From contig CAVWGP010000004.1 of assembly GCA_963754645.1 (NCBI GenBank), positions 1,364,001-1,428,000 of the forward strand: a stretch of DNA of 64,000 nucleotides. The letters are read 5' to 3'. A model generated the notes under the pieces. It was not told the origin of the DNA and did no database searches. It saw only the letters and a list, made by a program, of their open reading frames with translations. Position 1 is the first letter of the stretch; every line of letters begins with the position of its first letter. The position numbers and the translations under genes were made by a program. This stretch comes from CAVWGP01 sp963754645 (lineage in GTDB: Bacteria; Pseudomonadota; Alphaproteobacteria; Bin65). Of the stretch, positions 52,104 to 61,881 are shown in pieces.

Positions 52104-52212
52104 TTCGTTTCCCTGAACGGCCCCGGGAGGCCCAGTTGCTTATCGCAGCGGCGCGGAGAACGGTCCCCGCGCTAAAATTCCTATTCCATCAAAAGTCGGC
52201 CGAACGGCGCAT

Positions 52213-52239
52213 GGGCCGCCGGCCATCGGCCGGCAGCCC
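52213..52239. promoter_or_regulatory. hairpin in the rplL-rpoB gap
   Basis: A 7-bp stem GCCGGCC/GGCCGGC (52218-52224, 52228-52234) with an ATC loop is extended by 4 bp after a mismatch. It lies in the 174-bp gap between rplL and rpoB. No T run follows. In E. coli this gap holds an attenuator and an RNase III site, so a role in adjusting rpoBC output is plausible. Confidence 0.5.
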
Positions 52240-52277
52240 TTGCCATTCCGCTCGTTGCGCAATGCGATCGATCAAGC

Positions 52278-52649
52278 TTACTTGAGCTCGACAGTCGCAC
52301 CCGCGGCTTCAAGTTGCTTTTTGAGCTTGTCGGCTTCGTCCTTATTGACGCTATCCTTGACGGTCTTGGGCGCGCCTTCGACCAGGTCTTTCGCTTCCTT
52401 GAGTCCGAGGCCGGTGATGGCCCGGACTTCCTTGATGACGTTGATCTTATTGGCGCCGGCGGCGGCGAGAACAACGGTGAATTCCGTCTTCTCTTCCTTT
52501 TTCTCTGCCGGCGCCGCGGCGGCGGCCACGGCCGCGACCGGTGCCGCGGCCGAGACTCCCCACTTCGTCTCCAGCAATTTCGACAGTTCCGCCGCTTCGA
52601 TCACGGTCAGCTTCGAGAGTTCGTCCACGATATTCTGCAAGTTAGCCAT
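52278..52649 (-). CDS. rplL: 50S ribosomal protein L7/L12
   Basis: The 123 residues have the dimerising N-terminal helices (LQNIVDELSKLTVIEAAELS), an Ala-rich hinge, and the factor-binding C-terminal domain (INVIKEVRAITGLGLKEAK, LVEGAPKTVKDSV). It forms the stalk with L10. Confidence 0.97.
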   Translation of the reverse strand: MANLQNIVDELSKLTVIEAAELSKLLETKWGVSAAAPVAAVAAAAAPAEKKEEKTEFTVVLAAAGANKINVIKEVRAITGLGLKEAKDLVEGAPKTVKDSVNKDEADKLKKQLEAAGATVELK

Positions 52650-52694
52650 TTTCTATCTGCTCCATGTTTCCTTGAACTTTGGCGTGAGGCCGGG

Positions 52695-53210
52695 TTAGGC
52701 CGCCGGTTTCTTCCCGTAGGCACCAAAAACCCGCGTCAATTGCGCCGCGGGCGCCTGCGTGATCGTGACGAGGCGCGTGGCCGGCGTCTGAACCAACGCA
52801 ATCAGCCTGGCGCGCAGTTCGTCGAGGGACGGCAGTTTCGAAAGACCGTCGACTCCGGACTTGTCCAACAGCTTGCCGTCGAGGCAGCCGCCGACAACGA
52901 GGAGCTTTTGATTGTCCTTCGCGTAACCGACCGCGACTTTCGCCGCCGCGACCGGATCGGCCGAGTAGGCGATTGCCGTGGGTCCCTTGAAGCGATCCGC
53001 TAGCCCGCCGAACTTGGTGTCCTTGAGGGCGAGACGGGCGAGCCGGTTTTTCGTCACCTTGAATCGGGCGCCGGAAGCGCGCATTTTGCGGCGAAGGTCC
53101 GTCATCTCAAGAACCGTCATACCGACGGCTTGTGTGACAACGACAAGCGAGGCCTTCCCAAAAATGTCGCGCAACTTAGCGACCTGATCCGCTTTTGCTG
53201 CTCGATCCAC
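52695..53210 (-). CDS. rplJ: 50S ribosomal protein L10
   Basis: The 171 residues start at GTG with AGGAG upstream (VDRAAKADQVAKLRDIFG). Typical segments are MTVLEMTDLRRKMRASGARF, KVTKNRLARLAL and GPTAIAYS. The C-terminal helix binds L7/L12. Free L10 usually represses its own operon through the leader. Confidence 0.95.
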   Translation of the reverse strand: MDRAAKADQVAKLRDIFGKASLVVVTQAVGMTVLEMTDLRRKMRASGARFKVTKNRLARLALKDTKFGGLADRFKGPTAIAYSADPVAAAKVAVGYAKDNQKLLVVGGCLDGKLLDKSGVDGLSKLPSLDELRARLIALVQTPATRLVTITQAPAAQLTRVFGAYGKKPAA

Positions 53211-53534
53211 CTAACCACTCCTTGACTTGGCAGCCTTGGCCCGCAAGCCGCGGCCGCCGGTTCAACAAACCCCCAGGCGCCTCGCGGCACCATGGGGCGA
53301 TCGCCTGTCCCAGAAGTTCAAGGCTTCCGTGTCGGCGGCCGAGACAAACGCCCAGGCCGCAAACCCGTGTCCTTCGTTCCTCTGTCTATTGCAGGCCGTG
53401 TATTAAGCCCTTGCGGCGCTCTGGCCGGCGCGGGCACCTGCAGTCTCGGACAGGGACGAAACCCGAGGCTCGTCGAGCCGCCGGATTTCGCCATGCGCGC
53501 CGCCGCTTGCGCGGCCACGCGCAATTCCTTGAAA
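53211..53534 (-). promoter_or_regulatory. rplJ leader region (L10 leader candidate)
   Basis: This 324-bp gap between rplA and rplJ has no credible gene. Its position and length match the L10(L12)4-responsive leader and internal promoter found in most bacteria. I did not resolve a specific kink-turn or promoter by eye. Confidence 0.45.
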
Positions 53535-54242
53535 TTATGCCGCTCCGCCTCCCGCAAGCTCGCTCACGTCAAGCTGCACGCCTGGCCCCATGGTGGAGCT
53601 GATGCTGACCCGCTTGACGAACGCGCCTTTGATGCCCGCCGGCTTCGCCGAATTGATCGCACTGAAGAACGACCGCACATTGTCCGCTATCGCCTTTTCG
53701 CTGAAACTCGCCTTGCCGATGCCGGCGTGCACAACGCCGGCCTTGTCGGCACGGTATTGCACCTGGCCGCCCTTGGCCGCCTTGACTGCGGTCGCGACGT
53801 TGGCGGTGACAGTTCCCAGCTTCGGGTTCGGCATCAGGCCGCGCGGACCGAGAACTTTGCCGAGCTTGCCGACCACGGCCATCATATCGGGCGTCGCGAT
53901 CACGCGATCGAAGTTGATTTCTCCCTTCTCGATCTTCTCGGCGAGATCCTGCGCGCCGACGAGGTCGGCGCCGGCCGCCTGGGCTTCCTTGGCCTTGGCG
54001 TCGCGCGCGAAGACCGCGACGCGCACCGTCTTGCCGGTGCCGCCGGGCAAGGTAACCGCGCCACGAACCGTCTGATCGGACTGCTTGGGATCGACGCCAA
54101 GATTTATCGCGATTTCGATGGTCTCGTCGAACTTGGCGGTTGCGTTCTTCTTAACGAGTTTCACCGCATCGGCCAATTTGATTGGTTTCGTCCGATCGTG
54201 TCCGGCGGCTGCGCTACGATACCGTTTGCTATGCTTTGTCAT
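53535..54242 (-). CDS. rplA: 50S ribosomal protein L1
   Basis: The 235 residues match L1: KHSKRYRSAAAGHDRTKPIK, VRGAVTLPGGTGKTVRVAVF, and the signature VVGKLGKVLGPRGLMPNPKL. It binds 23S rRNA at the mobile stalk and can repress rplKA translation. It begins 4 bp after rplK. Confidence 0.97.
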   Translation of the reverse strand: MTKHSKRYRSAAAGHDRTKPIKLADAVKLVKKNATAKFDETIEIAINLGVDPKQSDQTVRGAVTLPGGTGKTVRVAVFARDAKAKEAQAAGADLVGAQDLAEKIEKGEINFDRVIATPDMMAVVGKLGKVLGPRGLMPNPKLGTVTANVATAVKAAKGGQVQYRADKAGVVHAGIGKASFSEKAIADNVRSFFSAINSAKPAGIKGAFVKRVSISSTMGPGVQLDVSELAGGGAA

Positions 54243-54246
54243 GGCT

Positions 54247-54672
54247 TTACTCCACCACCTCGATACCCATCGAGCGCGCCGAGCCGGCCAGCATCTTCAC
54301 CGCGCCTTCCACATCGTTCGCGTTCATGTCTTTCATCTTGAGCTTGGCGATGTCCTCAAGTTGCTTTTTCGATATCTTGCCGACCGAATTCAGCCCCGGC
54401 GTCTTCGAGCCGCTTTCGAGGCTGATCGCCTTCTTGATGAAATGGCTTGCCGGCGGTGTCCTGGTGACGAAAGTGAAGCTGCGATCCGAATACACCGTAA
54501 CCGTCACCGGGATCGGCGCACCCGGCTCCATTGCCTTGGTCGCGGCGTTGAACTGCTTGCAGAATTCGGGAATGTTGACGCCGCGCTGACCGAGCGCGGG
54601 CCCGATCGGCGGCGAGGGATTCGCCTGCCCTGCCGGAACTTGCAGCTTGATATAGCCATCGATTTTTTTCAT
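54247..54672 (-). CDS. rplK: 50S ribosomal protein L11
   Basis: The 141 residues include GYIKLQVPAGQANPSPPIGP, ALGQRGVNIPEFCKQFNAAT and KISKKQLEDIAKLKMKDMNA. It binds the GTPase-centre rRNA and is needed for RelA activation. Confidence 0.97.
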   Translation of the reverse strand: MKKIDGYIKLQVPAGQANPSPPIGPALGQRGVNIPEFCKQFNAATKAMEPGAPIPVTVTVYSDRSFTFVTRTPPASHFIKKAISLESGSKTPGLNSVGKISKKQLEDIAKLKMKDMNANDVEGAVKMLAGSARSMGIEVVE

Positions 54673-54793
54673 TGCCAGTAACCCTTACGTTAACGGAGCG
54701 CTTGTCGCCCTATGACGCGGCGCGGTTCGGCGTTGGCCTGCCTCCCGCACCATTTTCCCGCAACCCCGACAATCGGGACCGCGGCACGACCGC

Positions 54794-55324
54794 TTAGGAT
54801 TTTTCCACTTGCGTAAACTCCAGTTCGACCGGCGTCGGCCGGCCGAATATCGAAACCGACACTTTGAGGCGGTTGCGCTCGCTGTCGACTTCCTCGACCG
54901 TGCCGTTGAAGCTCTCGAACGGACCGTCGCTGACCCGAACCTGCTCGCCGATCTCGAAGGTGATCGAAGATTTTGGTCGATCGATGCCCTCCTTGACCTG
55001 CTTCAGGATTTGCTCGGCTTCCTTGTCGCTGATCGGCACCGGCTTGCCATGACCGCCGAGAAAACTCGTCACCTTCGGCGTATTCTGGACGAGGTGCCAG
55101 GTGCGGTCGTTCAAATCCATCTTGACCAGGACATAGCCGGGCAGAAATTTCCGTTCAGTATGAACTTTCGTGCCGCGCCGAACCTCGACCACATCCTCGG
55201 TCGGCACCAGCACATCGGTAATTTGATCGGCCAAGCCCTTGTTCTGGGCCTGCTCCTTGATCGATTGCGCCACCTTTTTCTCGAAACCGGAATAGGCGTG
55301 CACCACATACCATCGCAGCGCCAT
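54794..55324 (-). CDS. nusG: transcription termination/antitermination factor NusG
   Basis: The ATG at 55324 gives 176 residues beginning MALRWYVVHAYSGFEKKVAQ. The NGN domain is followed by a KOW domain with RVSDGPFESFNGTVEEVDSE. The longer open frame upstream is a shadow of secE. It lies 2 bp after secE and 121 bp before rplK. Confidence 0.95.
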   Translation of the reverse strand: MALRWYVVHAYSGFEKKVAQSIKEQAQNKGLADQITDVLVPTEDVVEVRRGTKVHTERKFLPGYVLVKMDLNDRTWHLVQNTPKVTSFLGGHGKPVPISDKEAEQILKQVKEGIDRPKSSITFEIGEQVRVSDGPFESFNGTVEEVDSERNRLKVSVSIFGRPTPVELEFTQVEKS

Positions 55325-55326
55325 GC

Positions 55327-55518
55327 CTATCTCCCAAGTCCCAGCAGAAGCTTCACCAAAAACCCCAGCACCGAATCGGTGATCAGGAAAAACACCGCCA
55401 CAATCACGACCATGGCCAAGACCATGAGCGTCGCCTGAATCGTTTCCTTGCGGCTCGGCCAGGTCACCTTGGTGGTTTCCTGCCGCACTTCGCGAATGAA
55501 CTTGGCGATGTTTGCCAT
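55327..55518 (-). CDS. secE: preprotein translocase subunit SecE
   Basis: The ATG at 55518 gives 63 residues with the conserved amphipathic segment FIREVRQETTKVTWPSRKET and one C-terminal transmembrane helix (TLMVLAMVVIVAVFFLITDS). This is the short alphaproteobacterial SecE form. It stabilises SecY. Confidence 0.95.
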   Translation of the reverse strand: MANIAKFIREVRQETTKVTWPSRKETIQATLMVLAMVVIVAVFFLITDSVLGFLVKLLLGLGR

Positions 55519-55576
55519 CGATTCTCTTGTCAACCTGTCTGTTATGTGTGGCGCTAGGCACCGATATCGAAGCGGG

Positions 55577-55652
55577 TGGCAGGGGTGGAGGGCCTCGAAC
55601 CCCCAACCTTCGGTTTTGGAGACCGACGCTCTGCCAATTGAGCTACACCCCT
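55577..55652 (-). tRNA. trnW: tRNA-Trp (anticodon CCA)
   Basis: The 76-nt minus-strand cloverleaf begins AGGGGTGTAGCTCAATTGGC. Anticodon loop CTCCAAA gives CCA. The T arm is GGGGGTTCGAGGCCCTC, and CCA is encoded at the 3' end. It lies between tuf and secE, the usual place. Confidence 0.96.
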
Positions 55653-55761
55653 ATCGGTCGCGGCGACCATATGTCGATGGGTCGCATCCAGCCAATTCTA
55701 TTTAAGATGCGCCGCCGCAAACACAATGATCCGCCCTTATGTCGACTGCCAAGCCCTTTCT

Positions 55762-56952
<1,191 letters not shown>

Positions 56953-57033
56953 CTTTCGTTCCTGCCTGTCGTTGCGCCTTGTGCCCGTTCATCCGCGAGA
57001 CGCGACGCCGAATCGCGCGGCTTCCATTCTAAC

Positions 57034-57107
57034 TGGAGCGGGCGACGGGAATCGAACCCGCATATCCAGCTTGGAAGGCTGGGACTTTACCATTGAGCTA
57101 CGCCCGC
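57034..57107 (-). tRNA. trnG: tRNA-Gly (anticodon TCC)
   Basis: The 74-nt cloverleaf begins GCGGGCGTAGCTCAATGGTA. Anticodon stem CCAGC/GCTGG encloses CTTCCAA, anticodon TCC. 3' CCA is encoded. Confidence 0.96.
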
Positions 57108-57201
57108 ACGGCCCAGCCGCTCCGTTAGAAAGCAACAGGTCCGACATTATTTTGCGGCATGCTTGCAAGTCGCCGGAACCCCCGTTTGACGATCCGGAGC
57201 G

Positions 57202-57287
57202 TGGTGGAGGGGGAAGGATTCGAACCTTCGTAGGCATAAGCCAACGGGTTTACAGCCCGTCCCCTTTAGCCACTCGGGCACCCCTCC
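57202..57287 (-). tRNA. trnY: tRNA-Tyr (anticodon GTA)
   Basis: The 86-nt tRNA with a long variable arm begins GGAGGGGTGCCCGAGTGGCT. The anticodon loop CTGTAAA gives GTA. The T arm is GAAGGTTCGAATCCTTC, and CCA is encoded. It leads the tRNA-tuf-secE-nusG run. Confidence 0.96.
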
Positions 57288-57731
57288 GGGTAAATTTGGT
57301 TTCTTGCGCGCGCCGCGTGCAAAGACAAAGCAAGCCATGCACCGCCCCCCGTTGAGAGGATCGGCAGCAAAACCTGCAATGCAAAGCAGCGCGCGTGTTT
57401 ACGCCAAAGCTCCTGCGAGTGCAAGCGCTTCGCCGTCATTTTCATCCTACTGCAAAGTATTATCGCTGGCGCATCCGCGGCCCGGCAATTGCCGGCGCGT
57501 GGGAGCCTTGAGGCCCACCTTCGTGCATCACGAACAGAGCGAGTCCAGTTCCCGCTTCGCTCTTCCAATGGTTCTTAATTTTTTCTGTTATAGCGTTGTA
57601 ATTACAGAAAATAATTCTAGAAAACCGCTCACGGCGACGAAGCCGCTATGCTTCCATGGCGGCGACGCCATCCGCGCCACACGCTTTGCCCTCGCCGCCA
57701 ATAGCCAAAGCAGCTATGTAACGATTGTATC
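57288..57731. promoter_or_regulatory. divergent non-coding gap, tRNA-Tyr / rlmB
   Basis: This 444-bp stretch has no convincing gene. It must carry promoters for the tRNA-tuf-ribosomal run (minus) and for rlmB (plus). An AT-rich block at 57571-57620 contains an 8-bp inverted repeat TTTTCTGT (57581-57588) / ACAGAAAA (57604-57611) spaced by 15 bp, a possible operator for rlmB. Confidence 0.4.
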
Positions 57732-58559
57732 ATGCGAATTCACAAGCACCGACGCGGCCCCGGCAGAGACCAAGGCAAAGGCGGCCAGGGCGCGGACCGC
57801 TGGCTGTTTGGCACTCACCCTGTGCTCGCCGCGCTCGCCAATCCCGACCGCGAATGCCGGCGACTGTTGCTGACGGAGGATGTACAGGCGCGCCTTGGCG
57901 CCAGGCTTGCCGCCGTTTTGGATCGACGCCCGACCCGGATTGAATTGGACCTCGTCGACCGGCAATTCATTGACGGGTTGCTGCGCGGGGCGGTCCACCA
58001 GGGCATCGCGCTCGAAGTCGGGCCGCTTGCAGAACATTTCTTGGAGGACATCATCGCTCGGACCGATGGCCGCGAACTGGCGCTCGTCGTCGTGCTCGAC
58101 CAAGTCACGGATCCGCACAATGTGGGCGCCATCATGCGGTCCGCGGCCGCCTTTGGCGCGGACGGTGTTGTAACGACCGAGCGTCATGCTCCCGGCGACA
58201 CCGCCACGCTTGCCAAAGCGGCGTCCGGGGCGCTCGACTTGGTGCCCCTGGTGCGCGTCGTGAACCTCGCCCGCGCGCTCGGCGACCTCAAAGCGGCGGA
58301 CTATTGGTGCGTCGGCCTCGATAGCGGCGCCGAACGCGCCATCGACAGCATGGGCGATATCAAACGCTGCGTGCTTGTATTGGGCGCCGAGGGCACCGGC
58401 CTGCGGCGGCTGACCCGCGAGACCTGCGACCATCTGGCGCGCATACCCATGGCCGATCCTAAGCTGCGGGGCGCCGGGCTCGACAGCCTCAATGTCTCGA
58501 CGGCCGCCGCGGTGGCACTCTATGCGCTCAGCGCGGCGCGCCGGCTGCACGACCGATGA
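57732..58559 (+). CDS. rlmB: 23S rRNA 2'-O-methyltransferase, RlmB/TrmH (SPOUT) family
   Basis: The 275 residues have an L30e-like N-terminal domain (GTHPVLAALANPDRECRRLL) and a trefoil-knot SPOUT domain: DQVTDPHNVGAIMRSAAAFG, VLGAEGTGLRRL, then LDSLNVSTAAAVALY. RlmB methylates G2251 of 23S rRNA in E. coli. The downstream EF-hand gene overlaps its stop. Confidence 0.9.
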   Translation: MRIHKHRRGPGRDQGKGGQGADRWLFGTHPVLAALANPDRECRRLLLTEDVQARLGARLAAVLDRRPTRIELDLVDRQFIDGLLRGAVHQGIALEVGPLAEHFLEDIIARTDGRELALVVVLDQVTDPHNVGAIMRSAAAFGADGVVTTERHAPGDTATLAKAASGALDLVPLVRVVNLARALGDLKAADYWCVGLDSGAERAIDSMGDIKRCVLVLGAEGTGLRRLTRETCDHLARIPMADPKLRGAGLDSLNVSTAAAVALYALSAARRLHDR

Positions 58560-59284
58560 GCGCGCGCGCCCTCCTCGCTGTCGCGGTTGCGGCGTTTCTT
58601 GCCATCTCGGCGAGCGCGCAAACGCAATCCGATTTCGCGCGCATCGACACCAATGGCGACGGCGCCATTTCGCGCGAAGAATTCGAAGCGGCCCGCAACC
58701 GCGATTTCGATCTGCTCGACGCCAATCGCGATGGCGCGATCGCGCGCGAGGAATTCTTGCGCGCGCCGGGCGGCAACGCGGCGCAGCGCGAGCGCCGTTT
58801 TCAACAGCTCGACGCCAACCGGGACGGCCGCATCGGCCGCGATGAATATCTCGCCTTCGGCAGGAGCCAATTCGCACGCCTCGATGCCGATGGCGACGGG
58901 CGCATAACGCGGGGCGAATTCGACGCCGCGATCAACATGGTCCTTCCGCCGCCGGGGGCCAGCAACCCTGGCGAGCCGGACGAAGCCGAGTTGCGCCGGC
59001 AATTCTGGCGCATCGACGCCAACGGCAACGGCATGATCACGCCCGATGAGCTTGACGCCGCGCGACGCGCCGCCTTCGTTGCGCTCGACATCGACCGCGA
59101 CGGCAGGCTTAGCCGGTCCGAAGTGCCGGCGACCGGCCGTTTCGCGGAAATCGATACGAACCGCGATGGCTATATTTCGCTCGACGAATTCCTCGCCGCC
59201 GGCCGCCGCCTGTTCGCCGCGGCCGACCGCAACCGCGACGACCGGCTCACCTGGGAGGAGTTTCGCGCCGCGCGATTACGCTGA
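58556..59284 (+). CDS. exported protein with eight EF-hand motifs
   Basis: The ATG overlaps the rlmB stop (ATGA). The 242 residues begin with a signal peptide (LLAVAVAAFLAISASAQ). Eight calcium-loop repeats follow: DTNGDGAISREE, DANRDGAIAREE, DANRDGRIGRDE, DADGDGRITRGE, DANGNGMITPDE, DIDRDGRLSRSE, DTNRDGYISLDE and DRNRDDRLTWEE. The last lacks the usual Gly. It is predicted to be a periplasmic or secreted calcium binder; its partner is unknown. Confidence 0.85.
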   Translation: MSARALLAVAVAAFLAISASAQTQSDFARIDTNGDGAISREEFEAARNRDFDLLDANRDGAIAREEFLRAPGGNAAQRERRFQQLDANRDGRIGRDEYLAFGRSQFARLDADGDGRITRGEFDAAINMVLPPPGASNPGEPDEAELRRQFWRIDANGNGMITPDELDAARRAAFVALDIDRDGRLSRSEVPATGRFAEIDTNRDGYISLDEFLAAGRRLFAAADRNRDDRLTWEEFRAARLR

Positions 59285-59683
59285 GACGGGCCGCGAACCG
59301 CGCAGCTCGATCAACGTCGCGTGGCTCGCGCTGGCGTCAAGAATTAGAATGGGCGTGCCGTCCGGCTCGATGCGCGGCGTGCCGTCGCCGAGCAGGACCG
59401 CGCCGCGCTCGACAAGCCCTCGCGCCGCGGCGGCGAGATCGTCAACTTCATAGGCCAAATGATACATCCCGCCCCGCGGATTGGCCTTGAGGAAACGTCC
59501 GGCGACGCTGTTGTCCGTCATCGGCTGCACCAGCTCGAAGCGCGTGCCGCCGAACTCGACAAGCGCAATGCGATAATTGAGTTGCGGCCGATCGACGATC
59601 GCGTCCGCGCTCGCGCCATAAGTCGCCAGCGCGGCGGCGAGGTCGGGCACGACGAACCCGATATGATGAAGCCGGTTCAACAT
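59276..59683 (-). CDS. VOC (glyoxalase-like) family protein
   Basis: The 135 residues fit a single VOC module: LHHIGFVVPDLAAALATYG, FGGTRFELVQPMT, and YHLAYEVDDLAAAARGLVER. The pattern resembles methylmalonyl-CoA epimerases, with His and Glu metal ligands (LHHIG, RFELV, YHLAY), but substrate is uncertain. Its end overlaps the end of the EF-hand gene by 9 bp on the other strand. Confidence 0.72.
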   Translation of the reverse strand: MLNRLHHIGFVVPDLAAALATYGASADAIVDRPQLNYRIALVEFGGTRFELVQPMTDNSVAGRFLKANPRGGMYHLAYEVDDLAAAARGLVERGAVLLGDGTPRIEPDGTPILILDASASHATLIELRGSRPVSA

Positions 59684-59701
59684 CGGACCTCCGCGAATAC
59701 G

Positions 59702-60358
59702 CTATCGTTTCATGGCCAAGGTAACGCCGTCGGCGATGGGAACGAGGCACATGGACACGCGCTTGTCGCGCACGATCTTGTTGTTGAGCGCGCGGATCGC
59801 CTTGACGCTGGCCCGCTGGCTGCGCGCATCGGCAACGCTGCCGCCCCACAGCACATTGTCGACCGCGACGAGGCCGCCGCGGCGCAGCAATTTCAGCGCC
59901 CGTTCGTAATAGCCGTCGTAATTCTCCTTGTCGGCGTCGATGAAGGCGAAATCGTAGGTGCCGGCCTCGCCCGTTTTCAGCAGGCGATCGAGCGTATCGA
60001 TGGCCGGCGCAAGATGCAGCGTGATTTTTTGGCTGACGCCGGCTTGGCGCCAGAACTTCCGCGCAAGGGACGTGTACTCCTCGCTGACATCGCAGGCGAC
60101 GAGCTTGCCGTCCTTCGGCAAGGCAAGCGCCACGGCGAGCGCGCTGTAGCCGGTGAATACGCCGACTTCGAGCGCCTTCTTGGCGCCGATGAGCTGCGCG
60201 AGCAGCGCCATCAGCGCGCCTTGCGGCGGCGAGATTTGCATCCCCGCCATCGGCACTTTTTTCGTCGCCCGGCGCAGTGCTTTCAGCACCGGCGCCTCGC
60301 GCGTGCCTTTGGCCACGACATAGTCGAAGAGCCGATCCGAAATCTGCAATTGTTTCAT
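59702..60358 (-). CDS. class I SAM-dependent O-methyltransferase (CCoAOMT-like)
   Basis: The 218 residues have SAM motif I ALEVGVFTGYSALAVAL, VACDVSEEYTSLARKFW, the metal/substrate loop FAFIDADKENYDGYYERAL and LVAVDNVLWGGSVAD. This is the cation-dependent catechol/caffeoyl-CoA O-methyltransferase pattern common in bacteria. Substrate unknown. It lies 6 bp after an AhpD-like gene and 18 bp before the VOC gene, suggesting co-expression. Confidence 0.82.
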   Translation of the reverse strand: MKQLQISDRLFDYVVAKGTREAPVLKALRRATKKVPMAGMQISPPQGALMALLAQLIGAKKALEVGVFTGYSALAVALALPKDGKLVACDVSEEYTSLARKFWRQAGVSQKITLHLAPAIDTLDRLLKTGEAGTYDFAFIDADKENYDGYYERALKLLRRGGLVAVDNVLWGGSVADARSQRASVKAIRALNNKIVRDKRVSMCLVPIADGVTLAMKR

Positions 60359-60364
60359 CGGGCG

Positions 60365-60736
60365 CTACTTTTTCTCTTCGTCGAAGATCTTGTTGATCAG
60401 CTCGGCCGCGATGTTGAAGGCCGGCAGGCCGCGAAACAGGAAGGCGAGTCCGGCGACCGCATGCAGCTCGGCCTTGCTGGCGCCGGCGCGCTTGGCGGCG
60501 CGGGCGTGATATTCGGCGGCAGGCGAGACTTGCGACAACAGAATGCCGAATAGGATGAGCTGCGACGTTTTCAAATCGAGCGCCTTGGGATACATGGCGC
60601 TTTCGCGGATTTTCTCGGTCAAGTCGAGCAAATCGGGATCGACTTCGAGACCGAGCTTGATGCGGTGCTGGATGCGCGGCGGCGTGAATCCGATCAGATC
60701 GTCGTAAATCTTGCGGTATTCGGTTTCCTTGGACAC
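60365..60736 (-). CDS. carboxymuconolactone decarboxylase (AhpD-like) family protein
   Basis: GTG at 60736 after GGGGAGG gives 123 residues, all helical. The CMD core is LILFGILLSQVSPAAEYHAR and AAKRAGASKAELHAVAGLAF. It has no CxxC pair, so it is not a peroxiredoxin-reducing AhpD in the usual sense; the conserved histidine is in EYHAR. The exact reaction is not assignable. Confidence 0.75.
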   Translation of the reverse strand: MSKETEYRKIYDDLIGFTPPRIQHRIKLGLEVDPDLLDLTEKIRESAMYPKALDLKTSQLILFGILLSQVSPAAEYHARAAKRAGASKAELHAVAGLAFLFRGLPAFNIAAELINKIFDEEKK

Positions 60737-60824
60737 GCTGGCGCCTCCCCGCGAAAAATCATCGGATGCTCCGCGTCATATAGCCTATGCGGCATTCGCG
60801 CAATCGGCGCCGCCGAATCCAAAG

Positions 60825-60856
60825 CGGCGCGGAGAGCGAAGCCGCGCTCCGCGCCG
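60825..60856. terminator. hairpin downstream of yiaA-pspA
   Basis: A 10-bp stem pairs 60825-60834 (CGGCGCGGAG) with 60847-60856 (CTCCGCGCCG), extended by 3 bp after a mismatch. It lies 24 bp downstream of the yiaA-like stop on the minus strand and is followed by CTTTGG, a weak T track. Confidence 0.55.
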
Positions 60857-60879
60857 AACCTTCCGCCATTGCAATCCGC

Positions 60880-61146
60880 CTAGGCCGCCGTTTCGTAATC
60901 TTTCAACAAGCGCTCAGCCTTGGCTTCGTCAAGCCGGTGATGCAGCCGCTTTTGTTCATGCTGATCGCGGATGGTTTTCGCCATCGTGATCGTGCTGTTG
61001 ATCAGCAAAAGCGAGGCCATGAAAAGATACGATTTCATCCAGAAATTGGCGTCGAGCATATAAATTCCGCCGAACGCCATCGCGATCGAAACGCCAAAGG
61101 AAATAAACGTGAATGTGACCCAGGCGGGCGTGTTGCTGTTGACCAT
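60880..61146 (-). CDS. YiaA/YiaB-family inner membrane protein
   Basis: The 88 residues hold two transmembrane helices (WVTFTFISFGVSIAMAFGGI; KSYLFMASLLLINSTITMAK) and a charged helical tail. AAGGAG precedes the ATG. Genes of this family often sit next to PspA-like genes, as here (42 bp downstream of pspA). An envelope-stress role is inferred. Confidence 0.78.
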   Translation of the reverse strand: MVNSNTPAWVTFTFISFGVSIAMAFGGIYMLDANFWMKSYLFMASLLLINSTITMAKTIRDQHEQKRLHHRLDEAKAERLLKDYETAA

Positions 61147-61188
61147 GGTTGTTACTCCTTCGTTGAAGAAACGGGCGTTTGACGTCGT

Positions 61189-61881
61189 CTAGGCGGGCAC
61201 GACGCGGGCACGCAGCTCGGCCATGATGTCGGCCACGCCGGGCCGCGCCGCGCGGATGAGGCCGGCGCCGTAGAGCTGGCGGCGCAAGCCGGTGCCATTG
61301 CGCTCCCGGTCGATGATTTCGGCAGCGGCAATACGGTCGGCGTGCCGTTGTTGCGTTTTTTGAATGCGTGCCAATGTCGCCTCCGCTTCGGCAAGCGCGC
61401 CCGAAGCCAGCGAGCCATTGCGCGACGTTGATGCTTGCACGCGTTGCAACGCCGCCGTCGATCGCGCAACCGCGAATTCGCGCCGGATGTCGCAAACGCG
61501 CCGTTCCATGGCCGCGATCTTGTCGCGCATTTCCCGGATGCGCTCGGCATGACGTTCGCGGGTCTGAGCGTGCTCGTCATGGGCAAGGCGCAAATCGGCG
61601 ATGCGCTCGGCGATCGATTCGGCATGCGCGTCGTCGTGCGCCTGGCCCGCTTTGCACGCGGCGGCCTCCTCCTTCGCGATGCTCGCCGACAAACGGCCGA
61701 TATTGCGCTGCTCGGCGATGTCCATCGCCATCACGTCCGCCAATTGTTGGAGCGCCTGTTTCAAGGCGCGATCGACCGTACGCAGTTCCCAATCGAGGGT
61801 CTGAAATGCGACCCGATCCGTCGCCGCATCGCCGATTTCGGCGCCTGCACCCAAGGCCGCTTTGAGTAATTTTCCGAACAT
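61189..61881 (-). CDS. pspA: PspA/IM30-family protein
   Basis: The ATG at 61881 is preceded by GGGAGG, which itself lies inside a longer possible start, so the shorter form is chosen (230 residues). Nearly all is coiled coil: DWELRTVDRALKQALQQLAD, HAERIREMRDKIAAMERRV, and LAEAEATLARIQKTQQRHAD. PspA proteins oligomerise on stressed inner membranes. No pspF or sigma-54 gene is nearby. Confidence 0.72.
   Translation of the reverse strand: MFGKLLKAALGAGAEIGDAATDRVAFQTLDWELRTVDRALKQALQQLADVMAMDIAEQRNIGRLSASIAKEEAAACKAGQAHDDAHAESIAERIADLRLAHDEHAQTRERHAERIREMRDKIAAMERRVCDIRREFAVARSTAALQRVQASTSRNGSLASGALAEAEATLARIQKTQQRHADRIAAAEIIDRERNGTGLRRQLYGAGLIRAARPGVADIMAELRARVVPA

Noticed and set aside
57304..57873. 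Open frame overlapping the tRNA-Tyr upstream gap and rlmB
   Set aside because: It overlaps rlmB in another frame and has low-complexity composition with no start signal.
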